Assembly: GCA_008501785.1 (NCBI GenBank)
Contig: QQUD01000773.1
Coordinates: 1 to 10,861, forward strand
Source: Chloroflexota bacterium
GTDB taxonomy: Bacteria; Chloroflexota; Anaerolineae; Promineifilales; Promineifilaceae
Direction: 5' to 3'
DNA length: 10,861 nt
Made by a program: the position numbers and the translations under genes. A model generated the notes under the pieces. It saw nothing but the letters and a program-made list of their open reading frames with translations. It was not told the DNA's origin and made no database searches. Positions 1-6,047 of this stretch are shown piece by piece (the stretch's first letter is position 1; each line of letters begins with the position of its first letter).

Positions 1-3000
1 ATGGAGCGGCTGGCGTAGTTCGTGGCTCGTGCTAGACAGAAATGCACTTTTGGCGTGGCGTGCTGCTGCGGCTGCCTCTTTGGCGACCATCAGTTCGGCT
101 GTGCGTTCTTCGACTAGCTGCTCAAGATGATATTGATATTGATTCAGTGCAGCTTGGTTTTGTTTCCGGTTGGTGATGTCTCTGGCGATGGCGATAACGG
201 CCGTTTCTCCCTCAAATTCAATTAAATTAGAATTGATCTCCACCGGAATCTTTCTGCCATCTTTAGTAATATGCTCTGCCTCAAAAACAACCTGCTTTTC
301 TGCAAATATTTTAGCAATCAGAATGTCAGGTGGGATGGATAACTTGTCGGTTGGAGAAATATCAACGATCCGCATTGTCAGAAATTCTTCTTTGCTATAC
401 CCATATCTTTTGCACGCAACTTCATTAATATCAACAATTTTTCTCATACCCGATTCTGCTAACCTGTAAACGTAAACGGCATCATTTCCATTATTAAACA
501 GATACCGGTATTTGTTTTTCGATTCAGTGAGTTCGGCAACCAACCGCGCATTGGCAATCGAAATAGCTGCTTGTGTGGCCAGCACCGTCAAAACATCAAC
601 TCTATCAGGCGTAAATGCATCGGTTGTCAGATTGTTTTCCAGGTACAAAATGCCGTCTAATTTAGTTTGAAAAATCAGCGGCATGCAGAGGATCGATTTG
701 CAATTCTGGTCGGCGATATAGGTATCTTTTAGAAACAGACCTTCCTGGGCTGCATTGTGCAGAATAACGCGCTCGCTGCTATGAATGACATAATTGATGA
801 TTGTGACTGGTAAGTGAGGTGATGAATGGGCATCCTGTATGTGTGGAAGCGGCAGTGATTGTAAAACTTGTATGTTTTCTTCATCAATTTTTGCTTCGGC
901 TTCAATCTTCCAGATACCCTCGCTTTCTAAAATAATCAATCCTCTTTGAGCGCCAGCCGTTTTAATGACAAGCTGCATTATGTTTATCAGCAGCGTGGAA
1001 AGATCGGTTTCACTGGTTAATGTCTGTGACCCTTTGAGCATCGAATCAATATCTAATGAGTAGGATGGCAGCAGATCGGTTTTTACATTGATGGGCGTTT
1101 CTAGGTCAGAGGGTGATTTTAATAGGGTTTCGTATTGGGTGTCTATGTGAGACACTTTGGCTAATGCACCCCACTGATAGTAAGCGTTTTTGGCTTTTTG
1201 CAAATAAGGTTTTGCCTGTTTTGTTTCGCCCAAATCTACATGAAATTTACCCGCTAATTCTGAAGTTAAAGCGATTTCATTGATGCAATCATTTTTTTCG
1301 GCCGCTGTAATTGCCTTTTGGAAGAAACTCTCTGCTTGCTTGTGGTCGCCAGATACCCGATGTCTTTCGGCCTCAATTAAGTAAAAACGATGGAGATGGT
1401 TGATGGGAGCATAGTTTGCCCACCGTGTCATCTTTTTTTGAATGGTAGACACGGTTTGCAAAATGCGCTCTTGTTCCAAAAGTGTGCTTTCAGCAAATGT
1501 TGCCAACAATGCCAATGCCTCGTACATGTGAAGAATTGGGATATAAAAGTGAGCGCTTCTGGCTTTATTCACATATTCCTTGGCAAGGATAGCCTGCTTG
1601 TTTGCTTCTTCATAAAGGCCAAATTGATAACAGAGAATGAGTTTTGTTACGTGAATCAGAGATAACGGCCCTCGGCTATTGGTTTGCAGGTAATTGGGCA
1701 TTTCTTTCTGTTCATTAAAGGCATTGCCTATGAGTTGAATGGGGTTATCTGTTTTGCCCTGATAGTTGAGGATGGTTTGTAGGATAATGTTGATGTGTGT
1801 GATGGCGATGTGCCGTTTTATTTTTTGGAAGGTGTTGACGAAAACGGCCGTTTCTTCATACAGTGTCTCCAAATTTTTCCCCGTCAACAAAGCCAAAGTC
1901 GCGTAATCAATCGCTGCAAAGGTTGCGAATTCCACATCCCCAGTTTCTAAACCACTTTGATAAGCTTCATCAAAAAGAGACAAAGATTCTCTTGTATGGT
2001 GTTTCCAATGCTTGATAAAAAGGCCAACCATATACTTCGTTCTGGCCCTAAACTCTCGGGTTTCAAATCTATCTAACACATTCAATGCCAACTCGCCAAA
2101 TTGAAAGCTAGTTTCAATATCATCTTTTATGCCGCGAAGATGCACACCATAAGCTGCAAAAGCGGCACCAGATGCCTTGGTATTGCCATGCTCTGCCAGC
2201 AAGCTAATTCTTTTTAATATTAGTAAGGTACATAAACTAGGATTTCTCATCCAGGCGGCCGTAATCACACGAGATATAATATCAACCGAAGCTAACTTTT
2301 CCGGGTTGGTCATTAAGGGTGAATCAACCAGACTTCCGATGGTTTTTTCCTTAAAAGCTATTTCAATTTCCTGCCATGCTTGAGCCACTTCCAATTTGCT
2401 AGGATGACGTGGGAAAATAACCCCCAACTGGTTTAGTGCAAAAAGCCCCGTATCAATTGCATCAAAATATTCCCCTTGTACCTTATAAGCTTGAATCTGA
2501 TTCCGAAAAACTGGAATTTGATCGAGTATCGAGTCAGATTCCAGCAAAACAACATTGTTTAAACGTGTCATCTCGCCAAAATCGCCCTTCAAATTTGCGA
2601 TGGTGGCGGCTTCAACATATAAGTTAAGCGACAATCCATATTCAGATTGCCAACAATCATCTCCTAATAATCGAATACCCGCTTGAAAATAGTTGAATGC
2701 AGTTGTATAGGCAGCTGCATCTTTTGCCCGTAGGCCTGCTTGAAGATTTAGGTCAGCCAATTCATTTAAATCTGTTTGATTAGAAATCAAATCGCGTCCC
2801 AAATTGAGGTGGTTAACCAGTTCGAAAATCTGCCTCTTGCTTCCTTTGCTGCGCATGGCTTGCAATAGTTCATTGCCAATAGAAAGGTGGGCTTGCTTCT
2901 TAACCTCTAAATCCATCGAATCATAAGAAACTTGCTGCAAATAATCATGTGAAAATTTGAATTTGATATAAATAACTTGCGTACTAAACGCATCATCATC

Positions 3001-5025
3001 AATTGCCTCCAATTCAGAGAGTGGCGAACAAAAATCTTCTCGAATTGCTGGCAGCAAATCGTTGTACGTAGTGATTTTAGATTTTTGGTAAATGAGAGCC
3101 AGCAACGTTATATCAAACTCAGTGCCAATACAAGAAGCTAATTGTAAAAGCGTTCTCGTTGCTGCTGGCAGCGTATTCAGCTTGCTCGCTATTAGCACGG
3201 CAACATTGCTGGTGATGTCGCGCTTTTTAATTTCGGCCATGTCCCACTGCCAACCGTTTGATTTTTCCTCTTGTTCAACTGGCATAAACCGAAGTAGTTT
3301 TTCCCGATACAGCGTTTCCAAAAACTCTTTGATGAAAAACGGATTTCCTTCTGTTTTTTTTGTGATCAGATTTGCCAACTCTTTGTTTTGTGTTGGTAAG
3401 GTATGCAGCGTATCGGCTAACAGTTGACGAATATGATCGGGGGTCAATGTGTTCAAATTAATTTGGTGAACAACACATTCTTCTTCCTTTAAAGCATTAA
3501 GCATGTTTATTAAAGGATGGAGCTGGTTCACTTCATTGTCTCGATAACATCCCAGAAGCAGCAAGTTTGTAATGTCAGGAGCGATCATTAATGATTCAAG
3601 TAAGGTAAAGATGGTCGAGTCTGCCCATTGCAGGTTGTCTAAAAAAATAACAAGTGGGTGTGAGGGCTGGCAAAATGTACGGATGAAATCTTGAAAAACG
3701 AGATTGAAACGCATATGACTTTCTTTGGCGTTCAACTGCGGAACCGCAGGCTGTGGGCCAATAATCTTTTCTAATTGCGGAACGACATCAACAATAACCT
3801 GTCCATTTTTCCTTAATGCGTCTGACAGCTTTTTTTGCCATTCACGTAAAACATCTGAACTCTCTGTCAGGAGTGATTGAATCAATTGATTCAGTGCGTT
3901 TACCAGGGCTGAATAAGGAACATCTTTTTGAAATTGATCGAATTTGCCGGTGATAAAAAGACCTTGCTGTTGGGTAATGGGTTTATGTAGTTCTTGAACC
4001 AATGATGTTTTACCAATACCGGGATACCCGGTTACTAACATCAATTCTTTATTGCCTGAACTGACCTGGTTGAAAACATTTTGAAGCGTGTTGACTTCCT
4101 TTTCTCTGCCGTATAGTTTTTCTGGAATCGTTAGATTGGCTGAATAATCATGTTGACCAATTTTGAATGGCTTGATTGTGCCGGTTTTGTCTAGTTGCAA
4201 TAAACATTGTTGTAAATCGTATGTAAGACCTGATGCGCTTTGGTATCGATTTTCGGCCGCCTTTGCCATTAGTTTCAAAATAATGTCAGACAGAACAATG
4301 GGTATGGCTGGTTCAAGTTGTGTGGGTGGCTGTGGTATGTTGGCTAAATGGCAGTGGATGAGTTCGAGGGGGTCGGTTGCTGTAAAGGGCAACTTTCCAG
4401 TGAGCATCTCATAGAATGTGACGCCCAGCGAATAATAATCGGATCGATAATCAAGAGAGCGATTCATACGCCCACTTTGTTCTGGCGAAATGTAGGATAA
4501 ATTGCCTTCTATTTCAGTTAGTGCGGGTAAAATTGGATTTTCATTGGGCAAATATGTTGCTTGACTAAAATCAAAAATTTGAAGTTGATCAGTGTTTGGA
4601 TTAAAAAAAAAATTATGAGGATTGATGCTTTTGTGGATGATTTGGGCAGCATGTAGGTCACTGATTTTTTCAGCCATTTGGATGGCGATCATCAGAAATG
4701 ATTTTAAGTTGTGGGCGTCTGGCATAAATTCGCGAGACGTACGCAGTTTTTGTAAGGGGTGGGCACCCACATCTTCTAAGACAATAATTTGGGTGTTGTT
4801 TTTTTGTTCAAGGCTGATCGCATGGATTCCCCCATCGATGTGAAGCGAGCGCAGGAGTTCGAATTCTTGTTTGTACTGGTTTTGTCTCCTGGTTGTGGCC
4901 TTTTCTGTTTTTAGAATTTTAAGGATGACAGGATGATTGTCCCGATTGCGTAGGGCGCGTACTAGCAAAGATGTGTTGCTTTCGTCAATTGTGTCGAGAA
5001 TCCGAAAATCGGGTATTGTGTTCAT
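1..5025 (-). CDS. Giant hybrid Ser/Thr kinase-like / AAA ATPase / GAF-PAS sensor histidine kinase (partial, C-terminus cut)
   Basis: Reading from ATG at 5025 to the left edge gives 1675 codons without a stop. Domain order: protein-kinase-like fold (about residues 8-275); predictive-ATPase/NTPase domain with Walker A GYPGIGKT (333-340), Walker B-like LVIFLDNLQWAD (458-469) and the family-typical CYRDNEV (493-499); a long helical, TPR-like region with FSHDYLQQVSY at 691-701 (to about 1320); GAF (about 1335-1490); PAS/PAC (about 1503-1620, ending IARDIT); a predicted coiled linker; then the H-box SHELRQPLH with phospho-acceptor His1668. The rest of the histidine kinase lies outside the window. 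This is the architecture of trifunctional kinase/ATP-binding/histidine kinases known from cyanobacteria and Chloroflexota, probably cytoplasmic since no membrane segment is seen. Lys36 (VILK) and DFS (152-154) are present, but the catalytic-loop HRD is HKS (131-133) and no glycine-rich loop is evident, so the kinase domain may be inactive. Only a weak AGG precedes the start. The family and architecture are secure; the signal sensed is unknown. Confidence 0.93.
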   Translation of the reverse strand, partial: MNTIPDFRILDTIDESNTSLLVRALRNRDNHPVILKILKTEKATTRRQNQYKQEFELLRSLHIDGGIHAISLEQKNNTQIIVLEDVGAHPLQKLRTSREFMPDAHNLKSFLMIAIQMAEKISDLHAAQIIHKSINPHNFFFNPNTDQLQIFDFSQATYLPNENPILPALTEIEGNLSYISPEQSGRMNRSLDYRSDYYSLGVTFYEMLTGKLPFTATDPLELIHCHLANIPQPPTQLEPAIPIVLSDIILKLMAKAAENRYQSASGLTYDLQQCLLQLDKTGTIKPFKIGQHDYSANLTIPEKLYGREKEVNTLQNVFNQVSSGNKELMLVTGYPGIGKTSLVQELHKPITQQQGLFITGKFDQFQKDVPYSALVNALNQLIQSLLTESSDVLREWQKKLSDALRKNGQVIVDVVPQLEKIIGPQPAVPQLNAKESHMRFNLVFQDFIRTFCQPSHPLVIFLDNLQWADSTIFTLLESLMIAPDITNLLLLGCYRDNEVNQLHPLINMLNALKEEECVVHQINLNTLTPDHIRQLLADTLHTLPTQNKELANLITKKTEGNPFFIKEFLETLYREKLLRFMPVEQEEKSNGWQWDMAEIKKRDITSNVAVLIASKLNTLPAATRTLLQLASCIGTEFDITLLALIYQKSKITTYNDLLPAIREDFCSPLSELEAIDDDAFSTQVIYIKFKFSHDYLQQVSYDSMDLEVKKQAHLSIGNELLQAMRSKGSKRQIFELVNHLNLGRDLISNQTDLNELADLNLQAGLRAKDAAAYTTAFNYFQAGIRLLGDDCWQSEYGLSLNLYVEAATIANLKGDFGEMTRLNNVVLLESDSILDQIPVFRNQIQAYKVQGEYFDAIDTGLFALNQLGVIFPRHPSKLEVAQAWQEIEIAFKEKTIGSLVDSPLMTNPEKLASVDIISRVITAAWMRNPSLCTLLILKRISLLAEHGNTKASGAAFAAYGVHLRGIKDDIETSFQFGELALNVLDRFETREFRARTKYMVGLFIKHWKHHTRESLSLFDEAYQSGLETGDVEFATFAAIDYATLALLTGKNLETLYEETAVFVNTFQKIKRHIAITHINIILQTILNYQGKTDNPIQLIGNAFNEQKEMPNYLQTNSRGPLSLIHVTKLILCYQFGLYEEANKQAILAKEYVNKARSAHFYIPILHMYEALALLATFAESTLLEQERILQTVSTIQKKMTRWANYAPINHLHRFYLIEAERHRVSGDHKQAESFFQKAITAAEKNDCINEIALTSELAGKFHVDLGETKQAKPYLQKAKNAYYQWGALAKVSHIDTQYETLLKSPSDLETPINVKTDLLPSYSLDIDSMLKGSQTLTSETDLSTLLINIMQLVIKTAGAQRGLIILESEGIWKIEAEAKIDEENIQVLQSLPLPHIQDAHSSPHLPVTIINYVIHSSERVILHNAAQEGLFLKDTYIADQNCKSILCMPLIFQTKLDGILYLENNLTTDAFTPDRVDVLTVLATQAAISIANARLVAELTESKNKYRYLFNNGNDAVYVYRLAESGMRKIVDINEVACKRYGYSKEEFLTMRIVDISPTDKLSIPPDILIAKIFAEKQVVFEAEHITKDGRKIPVEINSNLIEFEGETAVIAIARDITNRKQNQAALNQYQYHLEQLVEERTAELMVAKEAAAAARHAKSAFLSSTSHELRQPLH
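196..205. repeat. Iterated palindrome copy 1 (AACGGCCGTT)
   Basis: Perfect 10-bp palindrome around CGGCCG at 198-203. On the coding (minus) strand it is preceded by GGAGA, so one half matches the longer 16-bp form. It lies in the PAC part of the PAS domain of the hybrid kinase and encodes part of Glu-Thr-Ala-Val-Ile (around residues 1606-1610). Confidence 0.85.
1842..1853. repeat. Iterated palindrome copy 2 (AAACGGCCGTTT)
   Basis: Perfect 12-bp palindrome inside the helical-repeat region of the hybrid kinase. It is read on the minus strand as Glu-Thr-Ala-Val-Phe near residues 1058-1062, the same codon phase as copy 1. Confidence 0.9.
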
Positions 5026-5045
5026 TGGATTCTACCTGGAGGAAG

Positions 5046-5059
5046 TTGAATCAAATCAA
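5046..5059. promoter_or_regulatory. FNR/NNR-like box
   Basis: TTGAATCAAATCAA differs from the FNR-type consensus TTGAT-N4-ATCAA at one defined position. It starts 21 bp upstream of the hybrid kinase start and ends about 190 bp upstream of the regulator start. The neighbouring gene encodes a CRP/FNR-family protein, so local control is plausible. The region is A/T-rich, so a chance match is possible. The recognition helix of the adjacent regulator (P-D-V-I-Q-R) also differs from that of FNR. Confidence 0.4.
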
Positions 5060-5072
5060 TTTCATGAAATTG
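5057..5072. promoter_or_regulatory. Perfect 16-bp palindrome, candidate operator
   Basis: CAATTTCATGAAATTG is a perfect two-fold symmetric 16-mer lying 32-47 bp upstream of the hybrid kinase ATG. It sits immediately downstream of the candidate minus-strand -10 and overlaps the last three bases of the FNR-like box. A dimeric regulator bound here would cover the expected transcription start. The protein that binds is unknown. Confidence 0.45.
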
Positions 5073-5099
5073 CTTATAAAAAGGTTCCCCACTTTTGAA
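5073..5099 (-). promoter_or_regulatory. Candidate sigma70-type promoter for the hybrid kinase
   Basis: On the minus strand TTCAAA (5099-5094) is followed after 15 bp by TATAAG (5078-5073). The -10 is a good match (5/6). The -35 is modest (4/6) and the spacing is short. It would place the start inside the 16-bp palindrome. Confidence 0.35.
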
Positions 5100-5102
5100 T
5101 AG

Positions 5103-5133
5103 CCTATCTGGCATTGGATGACAATGCAATAGG
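5103..5133. promoter_or_regulatory. Interrupted stem-loop overlapping the regulator promoter
   Basis: GCATTG (5111-5116) pairs with CAATGC (5122-5127) across a 5-nt loop. The outer arms CCTAT (5103-5107) and ATAGG (5129-5133) pair as well, separated from the inner stem by an asymmetric 3/1 internal loop. It covers the candidate -35 of the plus-strand promoter, so it may be a dyad operator rather than an RNA structure. Confidence 0.35.
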
Positions 5134-5143
5134 TGTTTATACT
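5115..5143 (+). promoter_or_regulatory. Candidate sigma70-type promoter for the CRP/FNR regulator
   Basis: TTGGAT (5115-5120), a 17-bp spacer, then TATACT (5138-5143). Spacing is ideal and the -10 matches 5/6. The predicted transcript would start near 5150, giving a leader of about 100 nt that includes the iterated palindrome at 5191-5202. Confidence 0.45.
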
Positions 5144-5190
5144 CATCAACGATACTTTCTTCCTCGCATTTAGGCAAAATTTTTTGTGGA

Positions 5191-5202
5191 AAACGGCCGT
5201 TT
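5191..5202. repeat. Iterated palindrome copy 3 (AAACGGCCGTTT), intergenic
   Basis: Perfect 12-bp palindrome in the leader region upstream of the CRP/FNR regulator, 48 bp before its ATG. It is non-coding here, so amino-acid usage does not explain it. Confidence 0.9.
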
Positions 5203-5250
5203 CTGCTACCCTCTCTCTACAAAATTCAACAACCGGACAAAAAACCATAA

Positions 5251-5934
5251 ATGAAACCAAAACCATCACTCGAACAGCTAAGTCAACTTCTGAATAACGC
5301 AGCGTTGTTTGCACGTTTGGATGCCAAGACCAAACAACGCCTGGTGCAAACGGCCCGCTGGCGTGAAGTGCAGACGGGCGAAGTGCTTATGCTAGAAGGG
5401 GAGCAAATGCCTGGACTGTATGTGCTGCAATATGGCTGGGTAAAAGTTGTCAAAAGTTCTGTGTCTGGCCGTGAGCAAGTGCTGCGTTATTTTGAACCGG
5501 GCGAGATGTTTAACGAAATCGGCATCTTAACCGACAAGCCCAATCCTGCGACCGTGATTGCGCTCGAACCGGCAGGCCTGTGGCTGATTTCGAGACAGGC
5601 GATGCGCGACTTGTTGCAAAGTGAGCCTGATTTTGCCCAACATGTGATAGAGCAATTGGCAGACCGCATGGTGTATTTGGTGTCGCTGATTACCGACATC
5701 TCTTTGCGACCGGTGACAGAGCGATTAGCTCGACTGCTGCTTGATAGCGCTATTGCTGGGGTCGTGCATCGACCTCGCTGGTATACACAGGCAGAACTGG
5801 CCGCACGCTTGGGCACGGTTCCCGATGTGATTCAGCGGGCGTTGCGTAATTTGGAAAATGAAGGTGTGCTCACCGTACAGCGTAAGAAGATTCAAATTTT
5901 GGATCGTTCTGCGTTAGAAAAAATTGCCTCGTAA
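5251..5934 (+). CDS. CRP/FNR-family transcriptional regulator (cysteine-free)
   Basis: The 227-residue length is typical for CRP/FNR proteins. An N-terminal cyclic-nucleotide-binding-like beta-barrel spans about residues 18-125, with GLYVLQYGWVKVV and FEPGEMFNEIGILTDK. A long dimerisation helix covers about 126-150. A C-terminal winged helix-turn-helix covers about 178-215, with YTQAELAARLGTV as the first helix-turn and PDVIQRALRNLENEG as the recognition segment. Asp192, Gln195 and Arg196 sit where FNR has Glu, Ser and Arg. The protein has no cysteine, so an FNR-type iron-sulphur cluster is ruled out. The cAMP-site Arg-Ser pair of CRP is replaced by Pro-Ala (99-100), so cAMP binding is unlikely. 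The start is the first ATG after an in-frame-free leader; no strong ribosome site precedes it. The downstream NnrS-like gene suggests a respiratory or nitric-oxide role, but the effector is unknown. The family call is firm. Confidence 0.93.
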   Translation: MKPKPSLEQLSQLLNNAALFARLDAKTKQRLVQTARWREVQTGEVLMLEGEQMPGLYVLQYGWVKVVKSSVSGREQVLRYFEPGEMFNEIGILTDKPNPATVIALEPAGLWLISRQAMRDLLQSEPDFAQHVIEQLADRMVYLVSLITDISLRPVTERLARLLLDSAIAGVVHRPRWYTQAELAARLGTVPDVIQRALRNLENEGVLTVQRKKIQILDRSALEKIAS

Positions 5935-5941
5935 GTGCTAA

Positions 5942-5957
5942 TCCGACAAAAGTCGGA
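5942..5957 (+). terminator. Short hairpin after the regulator gene (weak terminator or processing site)
   Basis: TCCGAC and GTCGGA form a 6-bp stem around an AAAA loop, starting 8 bp after the regulator stop. No T-run follows; the iterated palindrome follows directly. A strong intrinsic terminator is therefore unlikely, and partial readthrough into the membrane-protein gene is plausible. Confidence 0.3.
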
Positions 5958-5970
5958 GACGGCCGTTTCC
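5955..5970. repeat. Iterated palindrome copy 4 (GGAGACGGCCGTTTCC), intergenic
   Basis: A 16-bp site matching GGAAACGGCCGTTTCC with one mismatch, in the gap between the regulator and the membrane-protein gene. It overlaps the right arm of the short hairpin by three bases. Confidence 0.85.
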
Positions 5971-5997
5971 TCTCTCCTTATTATTAAACTTTAGGTG

Positions 5998-6028
5998 GTA
6001 AAGCGTAAAAGACGCATAACCCCTTTAC
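5998..6028 (+). other. Nested dyad in the leader of the membrane-protein gene
   Basis: Outer arms GTAAAG (5998-6003) and CTTTAC (6023-6028) flank inner arms GCGT (6003-6006) and ACGC (6012-6015); the two share one base, so both cannot be fully paired. The dyad ends 5 bp before the ribosome-binding site, so it could be an operator or a weak leader hairpin. Stability is modest. Confidence 0.25.
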
Positions 6029-6033
6029 TCAAC

Positions 6034-6039
6034 AAGGAG
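6034..6039 (+). promoter_or_regulatory. Ribosome-binding site AAGGAG for the membrane-protein gene
   Basis: AAGGAG lies 8 nt upstream of the ATG at 6048 and fixes that start. It is the cleanest ribosome site on the plus strand of this window. Confidence 0.85.
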
Positions 6040-6047
6040 AAAACCTC

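Larger units (their letters stand above)
5026..5250. other. Divergent intergenic region between hybrid kinase and CRP/FNR regulator
   Basis: This 225-bp region separates two divergently read genes. It holds candidate promoters in both directions, an FNR-like box, a perfect 16-bp palindrome, an interrupted stem-loop and one copy of the iterated CGGCCG palindrome. An 87-codon minus-strand frame runs through it into the regulator, but has no recognisable protein features and is not called. Confidence 0.85.

Noticed and set aside
1390..4843. Several plus-strand frames of 63-111 codons opposite the hybrid kinase
   Set aside because: All are antisense to a continuous 1675-codon reading frame with ordered known domains.
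5051..5314. 87-codon minus-strand open frame across the divergent intergenic region
   Set aside because: It overlaps the start of the regulator on the opposite strand, covers candidate promoters, and its translation shows no recognisable family or ribosome site.
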